DNA of 64,000 bases from a virus: IMG/VR virus record IMGVR_UViG_3300025030_000095, positions 1 through 64,000 of that record. The stretch is one strand, 5' to 3'. Both the position numbers and the translations under genes were made by a program. Positions 46,885-55,144 of this stretch are shown here, in pieces (the stretch's first letter is position 1; each line of letters begins with the position of its first letter). The notes under the pieces were generated by a model. It made no database searches and had not been told where the DNA came from. It saw only the letters and a program-made list of their open reading frames with translations.

Positions 46885-49800
46885 TCACCCCCCTGCCCGG
46901 GCAACTTGTGGTAATCTACGGAATAATTCCAGAACATCTCCGACTTGTTTTAAATCATCAGCTAGCACGTTTACATATATAGGGCCATTAAGATTAGTTC
47001 CACCATTACTACTGGCTAAAACTCCCCTAGCAACCTCTTGTGCAGTCCTTAGTACCATTTCTTCGCTTGCTTCGTGGTTATAAATTCTTGATCCACCAGG
47101 AAGGTTATAGACTTCATATCCATTTTCGTGCATAGTTGTTAGTCCACCACGAAAATTATTTGTTCCGCTTGCGTTATCATCTATATCTTCTCCGCCAGAT
47201 GGCCCTGAAATTTTTGTTGTTATCCATCTAACTATTGGATTATCCTTGAACCAATCTTTTAAGTTATCCCACCAAGTCTTTATTGTCCCATCCTGCTCAT
47301 TTATTTGTTTAGCAACATCTTCGTTCTGTTGCTGTAGTTCATGCACTACCTTTTCGTGCGTGTCCTTTGCTTTTGCGATAGACGCGACTCTCGATCTTTC
47401 TGCAGCGTCAATCATTTTTTGCGCCTGATCATCAGATGTTATTACTCCTTCGTTTCTCTGCCTCGTAATGGAGGCAACGGTCTTCTCATACTGGTCTTTA
47501 GCTAGTTTGACTGTTTCATCACGTTGCTTCGCGCTGTTTTCAATTACTTCACCGGCCTGAAGGGTTGATATATTTTTTGCCTGCAATCTCATCCTAGTCA
47601 AGATATCATTCTGCTCTTTTTCAGAATTTGTCAGTGCTTCAATTGCCATCGCTGCCATTCGTGCTTTTATAACGGCGATTTCATCTTCTTCCTTTTGAGT
47701 TGTCGACCTGTTTTCAGCCGCCGCTTTAGCATATATTGCAGCTATATCTTTTACCAACTTATCTACCACAGAATTTCTATCGGCATGAGATTCCTTCATT
47801 CTAGCTAAGACATTCTGGGCTTCCGTCATATCTAACATCCCCTGATCTTCGTAGAATTTAGTTAGATTTGCTAAGTCCTCAGCGTAATGCTTGTCTCTTC
47901 CAGCCTTGATATCGGTGCCCATTTTCTCAAACGTTGTTACCATTTCGGTTGCAATCGCTTTTGTTATCGTTGTGTTGTTTGCCTTGAAGGAGAGTAGGGA
48001 AACTCCTACTTTATTATCCAAATCCATGTATGCGGTTACTGATTTTTTCGTCGCATCGGATACTTCATTACCAAACAGATTCACCGCAGGGATGACCTCT
48101 TGATTAAGAAGATGGGCCGTTCCGACCGCAACCGATCCTACTCCTAAAATTCCTAATGTTATCGGGTTTAGCAGTAATGCCGCTGCCGCCGCTCCTACCC
48201 CTAATCCGCCTACCGCCGCGCCTGTACCTGCAGCAGCAACGCTCGCGGCTCCCATTGCTCCCGATATGCTCCCCATAACTCCAACAATAGCGCTACCTGC
48301 AGTTACCACCTTACCTGTAATCAGGATAATTGGTCCTAATGCCGCCGCTAGTGCCAATGATTTTACGATAGTTTCCTGTGTTTCAGGAGACAGAGCAGAA
48401 AATTTATTCGCAAGATTAGTAACACCTTCAGCAACCTTCGTGATAGATGGAGCCATTACTGTGCTCAACTTAATAGAAGCAGTTTCTATTGCCCCCTGCA
48501 TCTCATCCACGGACCCCTTGACATTCTCCTTCATGGTCTTAGCCATGGCCGCTGCCGCTCCGTCAGATCCCTGGAATGATTTCGTTAAGGTATCTATTTT
48601 CCCCCCGCCAGCCTCCATGAGTACCAGCATCCCCGAAAGGGCTTCCTTGCCGAATATAGTTGCTATGGCATCGGCTTTTTTCTCGTCAGTAAGATTCTTA
48701 GTTGAATTTTTCAGATTATCAATAACTTGACCAAAGGGTAATAATTTTCCTTGTGCGTCGAACGCCTTAAATCCCAGGTCCTTCATATACCCGGCTGCTT
48801 CTTTGCTCGGACTTGTCAGGGAAACCAAGGAACTCCGTAACATCGCCCCCGCCATTTCTCCCTTTATGTTAGCATTACTCAATATACCAACAGCTGCAGC
48901 TGTGGTCTCTAGGCTTAATCCCAACGCTTGGGCAGGCGGAGCAGCATACTTCAGGGCTTCTCCCATGTCTGTGACTCCAGCGTTCGTATCTCCTGCTGCC
49001 TTCGCCAATACATCCGCTACATGAGCACTCCGGGATGCGTCTAACGCAAAGCCCCTTAACGCACCAGCCGCAATCTCACTGGCCACCGCAATTTCAACGC
49101 CTCCAGAAGCTGCAAGATCAAGAACTCCGGGCATTGCAGCCATTGTTTCTACAACCGTAAATCCAGCGCTTGCCAAGTTTTCCATGCCCTGCGCTGCTTG
49201 GGAACTAGAAAAAGCGGTTGAACTCCCAAGTTCTAAAGCTTGGTCGTTAAGTATCTTGAACTCTTCGCCTGTAGCTCCAGAGATTGCCTTCACTCGGCTC
49301 ATTTGCGCCTCAAAGTCCATACCAGTTTTTATTGCAGCAACGCCAATCCCAACGATTGGCATCGTTACCCCAACTGTGAGAGATTGTCCTGTTTTAGACA
49401 TACTCTGTCCTGCGGCTCTCATTTGTGCAGACGCTGTAGTCAGTGTACGACTTGCGCTCAACCAACGACTTTCTTGTTGTGCAATCTCTGTATTTGTACG
49501 ATTTAAAGCACCTTGGACTCTGGTTAGTTCCGCCTGGGCACTATTGAGGCTCGTAGTGTAGTTGTTAACTTGGCGGGCATTTGTTTGGACGGTAGCGTCT
49601 GAACGCCTTAATTCGTCAGTTAAGCTGACTGTTTCCTGGCGTGCTCGTATTGCCTCGATGGAATACCTGCCGTGCACTCGCACCGCTTCATCGAATGCTG
49701 TATTAGATGAGGCTAGGGACGCTCTGAGGCGACCATTTTCAGCCACATTTGTATCCATTCTTGTTGTTGCGGTTTGCAGGGATTGGCTGTAGATACCTAC

Positions 49801-50013
49801 TCTGTTCGTATGTAATTCAACCTGTCTTGATAGTGCCTCCTGCACTCCCCGAAGACGCTCGGAGTCTCGACCGAATGTTCCGACTCGTGCGGATGCAAGT
49901 TGAAGTTCGGAAGCTGCTATCCTCAGGTTATTATTTACGCCGCTAAGGGAGGCATTGAATGAGGTTGAGTCCAGCACCATTCTGGCAGTTATGCGTCTTT
50001 CCTCGTCGGCCAT
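46885..50013 (-). CDS. tape measure protein
   Basis: 1,042 residues from ATG 50013 (GGAGGGGGTGAG). Coiled-coil N-terminus and the PhageMin_Tail domain: G-M-D-F-E-A-Q-M-S-R-V-K-A-I-S-G-A, S-A-G-F ... S-N-A-N-I-K-G, then hydrophobic segments and a coiled-coil/C-terminal region. Length sets tail length. Its expected upstream neighbours (gpG/gpGT) are separated from it by an HNH gene and the RHH-YopX unit. Confidence 0.94.
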   Translation of the reverse strand: MADEERRITARMVLDSTSFNASLSGVNNNLRIAASELQLASARVGTFGRDSERLRGVQEALSRQVELHTNRVGIYSQSLQTATTRMDTNVAENGRLRASLASSNTAFDEAVRVHGRYSIEAIRARQETVSLTDELRRSDATVQTNARQVNNYTTSLNSAQAELTRVQGALNRTNTEIAQQESRWLSASRTLTTASAQMRAAGQSMSKTGQSLTVGVTMPIVGIGVAAIKTGMDFEAQMSRVKAISGATGEEFKILNDQALELGSSTAFSSSQAAQGMENLASAGFTVVETMAAMPGVLDLAASGGVEIAVASEIAAGALRGFALDASRSAHVADVLAKAAGDTNAGVTDMGEALKYAAPPAQALGLSLETTAAAVGILSNANIKGEMAGAMLRSSLVSLTSPSKEAAGYMKDLGFKAFDAQGKLLPFGQVIDNLKNSTKNLTDEKKADAIATIFGKEALSGMLVLMEAGGGKIDTLTKSFQGSDGAAAAMAKTMKENVKGSVDEMQGAIETASIKLSTVMAPSITKVAEGVTNLANKFSALSPETQETIVKSLALAAALGPIILITGKVVTAGSAIVGVMGSISGAMGAASVAAAGTGAAVGGLGVGAAAAALLLNPITLGILGVGSVAVGTAHLLNQEVIPAVNLFGNEVSDATKKSVTAYMDLDNKVGVSLLSFKANNTTITKAIATEMVTTFEKMGTDIKAGRDKHYAEDLANLTKFYEDQGMLDMTEAQNVLARMKESHADRNSVVDKLVKDIAAIYAKAAAENRSTTQKEEDEIAVIKARMAAMAIEALTNSEKEQNDILTRMRLQAKNISTLQAGEVIENSAKQRDETVKLAKDQYEKTVASITRQRNEGVITSDDQAQKMIDAAERSRVASIAKAKDTHEKVVHELQQQNEDVAKQINEQDGTIKTWWDNLKDWFKDNPIVRWITTKISGPSGGEDIDDNASGTNNFRGGLTTMHENGYEVYNLPGGSRIYNHEASEEMVLRTAQEVARGVLASSNGGTNLNGPIYVNVLADDLKQVGDVLELFRRLPQVARAGG

Positions 50014-50061
50014 TTTCTCACCCCCTCCAAAAAAATAATTAAGACATAAGAAAAGCACCCA

Positions 50062-50787
50062 TTACATGAGTGCTAGTTGTTGGATACCATTTTTATACCC
50101 TAAGTATGAAAGTATCTCTTTTTCACGTTCCTCGCTATAGAACGGTTGCCTTGGATACCAATCAAGGAAGATGTTATCGCGCTTACTGCTATTACAAGCG
50201 CCACAAGCAGGTATAATATTATTATGAGTATACTCTCCACCTTTGCTTATTGGTACTAGGTGGTCCTGAGTGAGTGGTAGCTCTTTATTGCAGTAAGCAC
50301 ATTTCCTATTAAATCTTAACTTTATCAATTCCCATTGTGAAGTCGTTAAAGTATGAGGGAGACTTAATGTTCTCGCCTTGCGAGCTTGACTTTTTATCTT
50401 AAGTTCCTCCGCATGCTCTTTTCGATATATCTTTTCTGTTTCTCGACAACGCTCTATATGGTTTTTGCGATATCGTTTGGCTTGTTCCTTGACAGATTCC
50501 TTATTTGCAATCGTCCATCTATTTATACATTCCCTGACTTTTTCTTTATTTCCTTGACGGTATATCTTGTGTTTTGCTTTGATTGTTTCCTCATGTTTGC
50601 GATAGCTCTTTTTATTAGTTTTAGATATTTTTTCTTTATTTTTTAGACGGTAAGTACTTTGAATATTAAGTTCACAAGCCTTGCATCTCGCCCTAAACTC
50701 ATCCTTTCTCCCCCTGTTATCAACGTAATAATACTCACTTGTTGCTGGGAATTCTTCACCGCATTTGCTACAAATCTTTATTCTCAA
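50062..50787 (-). CDS. HNH homing-type endonuclease in tail region
   Basis: 241 residues. N-terminal zinc finger (C-S-K-C-G...C-K-A-C), a long basic Lys/Arg/Tyr-rich helix bundle, and a C-terminal HNH core: C-A-Y-C-N ... Q-D-H-L-V-P-I-S-K-G-G ... N-N-I-I-P-A-C-G-A-C-N. Sits between the tail chaperone genes and the tape measure, on the coding strand. Homing-type insertion typical of phage genomes. Confidence 0.88.
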   Translation of the reverse strand: MRIKICSKCGEEFPATSEYYYVDNRGRKDEFRARCKACELNIQSTYRLKNKEKISKTNKKSYRKHEETIKAKHKIYRQGNKEKVRECINRWTIANKESVKEQAKRYRKNHIERCRETEKIYRKEHAEELKIKSQARKARTLSLPHTLTTSQWELIKLRFNRKCAYCNKELPLTQDHLVPISKGGEYTHNNIIPACGACNSSKRDNIFLDWYPRQPFYSEEREKEILSYLGYKNGIQQLALM

Positions 50788-50804
50788 CCCCCTCGCAATA
50801 CATT

Positions 50805-50853
50805 ATACCATTATGGTATCGCTATTGCAACAATGTGATAACAATGATATAAT
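50805..50853 (+). promoter_or_regulatory. promoter and dyad of the RHH-YopX unit
   Basis: Palindrome ATACCA-TTA-TGGTAT (50805-50819) followed by TTGCAA (50825-50830), 17-bp spacer, TATAAT (50848-50853) on the plus strand. Ideal sigma-A promoter opposite to the late operon. Confidence 0.85.
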
Positions 50854-50871
50854 ACTTTTGAGGTGATCAAT

Positions 50872-51027
50872 ATGTCAATAAGTGAAGAAAATACAAGGAC
50901 TAACATCACGATTCCAAAGGAATTAAAAAAACTGCTAGAAGAGATCGCAAAAAGTAAAAACAGGTCATTTAACAACTTGGTTATCACGATATTAATGGAA
51001 TATGTGGAGGAGGAAAAACGAAAGTGA
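50872..51027 (+). CDS. small RHH regulator
   Basis: 51 residues. T-R-T-N-I-T-I-P-K-E-L-K-K-L-L-E-E-I-A-K-S-K-N-R-S-F-N-N-L-V: a minimal ribbon-helix-helix. Stop overlaps the YopX start. Likely autoregulates the unit through the upstream palindrome. Confidence 0.8.
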   Translation: MSISEENTRTNITIPKELKKLLEEIAKSKNRSFNNLVITILMEYVEEEKRK

Positions 51028-51452
51028 GATTTAGAGGCAAGAGAATCCACTTTGGAGAGTGGGCCTATGGGTATTACCACAAAAACACATTAGGTAATTC
51101 TTATATCACGGAGATTACACAAGATAATTCTGCACCATGTAGCCCAAAACCAAAGGATTCGAGAGAATATAAAGTTGATCCTCAAACAGTTAGCCAATAC
51201 ATCGGAGTTAAGGGATCAAATGGCTATGATATTTTTGTCGGAGATATTGTAAAAGATGATACAAACATAGCAATAGTTAAATTCGGAAAATATCAAGCCA
51301 ATAATAACCGTTCATATAGCAACGAACGAGCATATGGATTCTACTTGGAATTCATATCTCACAAAGGGATAATCGATCATGCTACGAATTTGGAATATTA
51401 CGAGGTAATCGGCAATATTCATGATAATCCGGAACTCTTAAAGGCAGATTAG
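51024..51452 (+). CDS. YopX-domain protein
   Basis: 142 residues. F-R-G-K-R-I ... W-A-Y-G-Y ... D-P-Q-T-V-S-Q-Y-I-G-V-K-G-S-N-G-Y-D-I-F-V-G-D-I-V and a terminal I-G-N-I-H-D-N-P-E-L-L: the YopX signature. YopX proteins are normally in early phage regions. Here the gene runs against the late operon inside the tail block. Function unknown. Confidence 0.9.
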   Translation: MRFRGKRIHFGEWAYGYYHKNTLGNSYITEITQDNSAPCSPKPKDSREYKVDPQTVSQYIGVKGSNGYDIFVGDIVKDDTNIAIVKFGKYQANNNRSYSNERAYGFYLEFISHKGIIDHATNLEYYEVIGNIHDNPELLKAD

Positions 51453-51453
51453 G

Positions 51454-51481
51454 AAAAAGGCTCTCAAGGGAGGGCCTTTTT
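51454..51481. terminator. terminator after YopX
   Basis: AAAAAGGC (51454-51461) pairs with GCCTTTTT (51474-51481). It closes the RHH-YopX unit and lies 10 bases from the end of the gpGT reading frame, so late transcripts must read through it on the opposite strand. Confidence 0.8.
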
Positions 51482-51490
51482 TATGCCTTC

Positions 51491-52098
51491 CTACAAAAAC
51501 GGCACTTCGTCTATATGGTAAACTCTTTCGCCCTCATCTTCATCTTCCTTGCCCTTATCCCATCCATTGAAGCGACGATGGATTCTATAGAGTGCGTTTA
51601 TTTTCCTTGGGGTACTTCGCCAGAATTCTTCCTCGGTCAAGCCCATGACTACTTTCCCAATGTAGAAAAAATAGTCAAAGTCCACAATGTCCGGACTTGA
51701 CCGACTTACTCGTTTTTTCCTTGCTGAGATCCTGCGCTTTCTTTCTCGCCCATTACTCCGTCAATTAATGCCATGGTAATCTCATCCATTACCGTCATTG
51801 TTTTAAAATTAAAGGGTAATGCTAATTTTAAATCACCTTCAGTAAAATCTTTTTCAGGGCATGAACAACTGAGAATTTTTACAATAGCTCCATATATATC
51901 CTTGTTTTGTAAAAAGTCGTTAAATATCCCCATGGCTCCAACTGTTTTACTTTCTTCTTCGCCATCGTTATTGACGGTGATCTCTTTGTAGTCTTTAAAT
52001 TTATTATTAAACTTTATAAGTGCTGCGAAATCCAAGCGAAATGTATACTCTTTACCGCCAATCTTAATCTTAAACTCTTTGACCTCTATATTTGCCAT
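51491..52098 (-). CDS. tail assembly chaperone gpG and -1 frameshift product gpGT
   Basis: Zero frame (51706-52098) gives the 130-residue gpG-like protein, D-F-A-A-L-I-K-F-N-N-K-F at the N-terminus. Near its end the slippery heptamer A-AAA-AAC (51712-51718) allows a -1 shift into a frame ending at 51491: K-K-R-V-S then F-F-Y-I-G-K-V-V-M-G-L-T-E-E-E-F-W-R-S-T-P-R-K-I-N-A-L, the typical T domain. Fusion is 202 residues. Both forms are required for tail assembly in lambda-like phages. Confidence 0.9.
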
Positions 52099-52126
52099 AG
52101 TTTTAGACCCTCCCTTAATTCCTAAA

Positions 52127-52158
52127 AACTGAGAGCAGGTTTTACCCCACCCTCAGTT
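52127..52158 (-). other. hairpin after major tail protein
   Basis: AACTGAG / CTCAGTT stem (52127-52133 and 52152-52158) in the intergenic gap between the major tail protein and the tail chaperone gene. Possibly an mRNA processing or attenuation element. Confidence 0.5.
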
Positions 52159-52161
52159 CAC

Positions 52162-53046
52162 TTAGACCGTAAAGTTCACAATTACATTTGCCGCTAAAGG
52201 AATGCCGGCCGCGCTCTTGACAGAGTTAGTGCAGACCGCGATATATGCACCAGCAGATAGGTCAGCCGCGGGGTTTATGGTTACAATCCTATTCGTTGCA
52301 TCAACAGTCAGCGCTGCAGCAATAAGAGCTCCATCAGCCTTAGCAAGGAATATATTACTGGCAGTGATCGTAGAAAGTTGGATTGCAATACTAAACGTAA
52401 ATACTACATTCGCCGCAGTCGCAACTCCTATCGCTGCATCAAGAGGTACACTAGTAACAGTCGGAACAGTAGTATCTGCAGTTGGTACTATGACGCTTGC
52501 GAAAAATGTCGTTGCGATGTTTGCCGGACAATTCGGATCATCCTCATCGACTTTATAGAAACCCATACCGTTATTTTTCAGGTGTTGAAAAATTGAAGAA
52601 ACCTTGTGAGTTTGGTAATCCGTTTTACCTTCTTTTCCCTTCGCAGATTCATCCGGCTCGGTAAATTTACCTTTGTAATACACACGATAAGCTTTCTTTC
52701 CGTTGCTTTTTGTAGCTACAAACAAAACTGCAACATAGGGTGCCTGATCTGTCTTTCCTGCGTATACACCACCCACTGTCGCTACCTGGTGCCCGAGGTA
52801 ACTTGCGTATTGGGCATTGGAAAGTTCAGCAAGGTCAATGTCGATTGTAATTTCTTCAAGTGTGTTTTCTTGCTCCCAAATTACACCCTCTGCGTAGAGT
52901 TTATCTTGATTTGTCTTTGACTTTGCATCAATCTGCCTTACTCCAGGAATGTACTCAGGAGTTGCGAACACTAACCCTAGCTCATCATCTTGCGTTACCT
53001 TTGCCAAGTAAAGGCGATCGATATTTACTTTAGCGATGACAATCAT
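52162..53046 (-). CDS. major tail protein with C-terminal Ig-like domain
   Basis: 294 residues if started at 53046. The ATG directly abuts AAGGAGG; ATT (3 bases) or ATC (53037, 9 bases) fit the ribosome site better. N-terminal phi13-type major tail protein: V-N-I-D-R-L-Y-L-A-K-V, G-V-R-Q-I-D-A-K-S and Q-Y-A-S-Y-L-G-H-Q. The last ~95 residues (from D-T-T-V-P-T-V-T) are a bacterial Ig-like domain, a surface decoration of the tail tube. Confidence 0.88.
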   Translation of the reverse strand: MIVIAKVNIDRLYLAKVTQDDELGLVFATPEYIPGVRQIDAKSKTNQDKLYAEGVIWEQENTLEEITIDIDLAELSNAQYASYLGHQVATVGGVYAGKTDQAPYVAVLFVATKSNGKKAYRVYYKGKFTEPDESAKGKEGKTDYQTHKVSSIFQHLKNNGMGFYKVDEDDPNCPANIATTFFASVIVPTADTTVPTVTSVPLDAAIGVATAANVVFTFSIAIQLSTITASNIFLAKADGALIAAALTVDATNRIVTINPAADLSAGAYIAVCTNSVKSAAGIPLAANVIVNFTV

Positions 53047-53075
53047 CCTCCTTTAAATTGTATTCGACGAATTAC

Positions 53076-53432
53076 CTAAACCGTATTTGAGGTATAAACA
53101 AAACGAATAGGCCTATGATGAAGCTCTACAGGCGCAGGTTCCCATAGGTACGCAGCGCCAATTCTCTCAAAGCCGACACTTAATAACTTATCCTTGACCG
53201 CTTCTTCTAGCGCGGTGTAATCTCCCTTTGAGAAGATGCTTACTTGAAGATAAAAATTTGTCGCTTTCTCCTCGCCCTCAGCCCATAATGCTCCATCTTC
53301 ATCATATAATTCGTATTCGATGTAAGGCGTAACTGGCAATGTGGCGTGCCCCAGGTGGACTGTCTTGCCGCCTGTCAGGTTAATTATTGTAGGGTCAAGA
53401 AGTGCCGCTCTCGTATAAGAAAAAATATTCAA
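53076..53432 (-). CDS. tail terminator-like protein
   Basis: 118 residues from TTG. P-Y-I-E-Y-E-L-Y-D-E-D and F-Y-L-Q-V-S-I-F-S-K-G-D-Y-T-A-L-E-E-A-V are typical of DUF3168/tail-completion proteins. Gene order after HK97-gp10 supports tail terminator. Confidence 0.75.
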   Translation of the reverse strand: MNIFSYTRAALLDPTIINLTGGKTVHLGHATLPVTPYIEYELYDEDGALWAEGEEKATNFYLQVSIFSKGDYTALEEAVKDKLLSVGFERIGAAYLWEPAPVELHHRPIRFVYTSNTV

Positions 53433-53791
53433 GTGATCACCCCCAGTAGCTCCCTAGTTAGAATCGCAAGAGCCGCTCCTTCGGTTCTCCTAATCGTTGC
53501 ATCGAAAAATCCGACATGATGACGTTGCTGTGAGGTTCCATACTCCTGAAATGTCCCCCAGAATGCACCGAGTTTTAATATCCCTACCGTAGCAAATCCT
53601 TCTTTTTTGACTGATGTTTTAATTACCCCAAGCTTTCCAGTTTTACCAGTTGGCGTGGATTGCTCAAGTCCTTCCTTAATGGGTATGATAGCCAGACGCA
53701 TGGCTTTTTTTTCTTTCGCATCTGAGATTGTCATGTCGTGAAGAAGGTTTTCAAGCTCGGGGAAACCGCTTAGTTCGATTCTATTACTCAC
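53429..53791 (-). CDS. HK97 gp10-like head-tail protein
   Basis: 120 residues. T-P-T-G-K-T-G-K-L and A-F-W-G-T-F-Q-E-Y-G-T-S, the gp10 core. Tail component/head-tail joining. Overlaps both neighbours by a few bases. Confidence 0.88.
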   Translation of the reverse strand: MSNRIELSGFPELENLLHDMTISDAKEKKAMRLAIIPIKEGLEQSTPTGKTGKLGVIKTSVKKEGFATVGILKLGAFWGTFQEYGTSQQRHHVGFFDATIRRTEGAALAILTRELLGVIT

Positions 53792-54123
53792 GAAACCAGC
53801 TCCAAGGTTTTAATAGTGACGAATGTTTTCCTGAATTCATAGTTATCGATGGAGGTGATGTTGTAAATCCTTGTTCCATGCTTAATCCGATAAGTCCTAC
53901 TGTCCATGCTTTCAACAAACTGAGCATACCTAATACCGAATTCCACTGTATTTTCAGATTGCACAGCTTTAGCTGCCCAGAATTCTCTTCCGGAAAGATT
54001 ACTTACCGATGCCCAAACATTTGTTTTTAAATCTATCCAAACTTCAGTTTCGAACCCGTTCTCATTAGTCTCTGTGATCAGTTTTTGAATGGTTACTCTG
54101 TGTCGAAGGTCTCCGATTCTCAT
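53788..54123 (-). CDS. head-tail adaptor (phage_H_T_join)
   Basis: 111 residues. L-R-H-R-V-T-I-Q-K-L ... W-A-S-V-S-N-L-S-G-R-E-F-W-A-A-K-A-V ... Y-R-I-K-H-G-T-R-I-Y-N-I-T-S-I-D-N: head closure protein family. Confidence 0.9.
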   Translation of the reverse strand: MRIGDLRHRVTIQKLITETNENGFETEVWIDLKTNVWASVSNLSGREFWAAKAVQSENTVEFGIRYAQFVESMDSRTYRIKHGTRIYNITSIDNYEFRKTFVTIKTLELVS

Positions 54124-55067
54124 AGCGGCACCAGTCTTTCGAGGCTAAGCAAAGAGTGTACAGAAAACTCTATTTCGGAACTCACTTTACTCGGTCCGGT
54201 GGTTAATGCAGCTTCTCTGTTTTCGTGCCAATGACCGATTAGCAGTTTCATGGCATGCTTAACCTTCTCCGGTACACTGGCTGCTGTGCTGCCATAGCCT
54301 GCAGTGAACGTGATCACTATCGGGTCCAAGGGGAAAGCTGTAAACGATGGCCAGGATTTGCTGTATGCCGGAGCTAATCGCCCGAGTATCCCGCGTGTGC
54401 TGTAAATATAGTCTGTATTGTTTACGAGCGTTGTCTCAGTGCCGGAAGAGTCCTTATACTTCACACTGTCGATTGTCTGTAAATTTCCTTTTGGGATAAC
54501 GATTTCGCTCGATGGAAACTCTCCAAGTGACATCTCCCACGCTTGAGTAATGTAAGCACGATTTTGATACCCTTCCGAATACTCTCTGGCAGCAGTAATG
54601 AGCGCACTAATATAATCATCCTCAAACGTGTCAGACTGGTCAAGTATTACGTTTATAGCGAACTCACAGGCTGCACCAGCAATAGTAGCCACACCACGGA
54701 TGTACCGTTTATCTCCGGTATAAGCCTTCTCGTAATTCGCGTTATCGTTTGCCTCTGTTACCTGTGCAAATGACGCGTAATCGCTCCAAGTAGTGCCATC
54801 GTTGCTCTCTTGGATCTTAGCAGACACCGTGCCACCAGCCCCGTTTGTGCCGGATTCGAGGAAGACTGTAGTGGTGTAGCCTAGTACTTCGACTGAGGTA
54901 CCAGTTATCGTGGATATCGCATGGCTACCAGGAGAGATTGATTGCGTTGATGTAAGACCTCCTGCGTCATCTGTTGTATCAATGCGGAGATGTTTTTTTG
55001 CCTCGCTTAGTGAGATTGGTTCGATTGCTGGCTTGGTTATCAGGGTTAATCTCTGCATTGTTATCAC
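54120..55067 (-). CDS. head-tail connector gp6-like with ~110-residue insertion
   Basis: 315 residues. The usual connector (about 100-200 residues) is split: S-L-S-E-A-K-K-H-L-R-I-D at 18-29 and D-D-Y-I-S-A-L-I-T-A-A-R-E-Y-S-E-G-Y-Q-N-R at about 148-168. Between them is a beta-rich domain (I-Q-E-S-N-D-G-T-T-W-S-D-Y ... G-D-K-R-Y-I-R-G) like phage capsid-surface Ig-like inserts. Confidence 0.82.
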   Translation of the reverse strand: MITMQRLTLITKPAIEPISLSEAKKHLRIDTTDDAGGLTSTQSISPGSHAISTITGTSVEVLGYTTTVFLESGTNGAGGTVSAKIQESNDGTTWSDYASFAQVTEANDNANYEKAYTGDKRYIRGVATIAGAACEFAINVILDQSDTFEDDYISALITAAREYSEGYQNRAYITQAWEMSLGEFPSSEIVIPKGNLQTIDSVKYKDSSGTETTLVNNTDYIYSTRGILGRLAPAYSKSWPSFTAFPLDPIVITFTAGYGSTAASVPEKVKHAMKLLIGHWHENREAALTTGPSKVSSEIEFSVHSLLSLERLVPL

Positions 55068-55111
55068 CTACTTTTTAGAGGACTATATGGCTAAGTATAT
55101 TTTTTAAAATT

Positions 55112-55135
55112 GATAGGAGCTTGACAGCCCCTATC
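55112..55135 (-). other. hairpin after the 928-residue protein gene
   Basis: GATAGG / CCTATC with inner GC pairing (55112-55117, 55130-55135); on the minus strand it is followed by an A/T-rich run. Possible weak terminator or processing site. Confidence 0.5.
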
Positions 55136-55144
55136 ATCCTGCAA

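Noticed and set aside
48266-48730. Plus-strand open frame in the tape measure gene
   Set aside because: Antisense shadow of a long Ala-rich coding region, no domain and no ribosome site.
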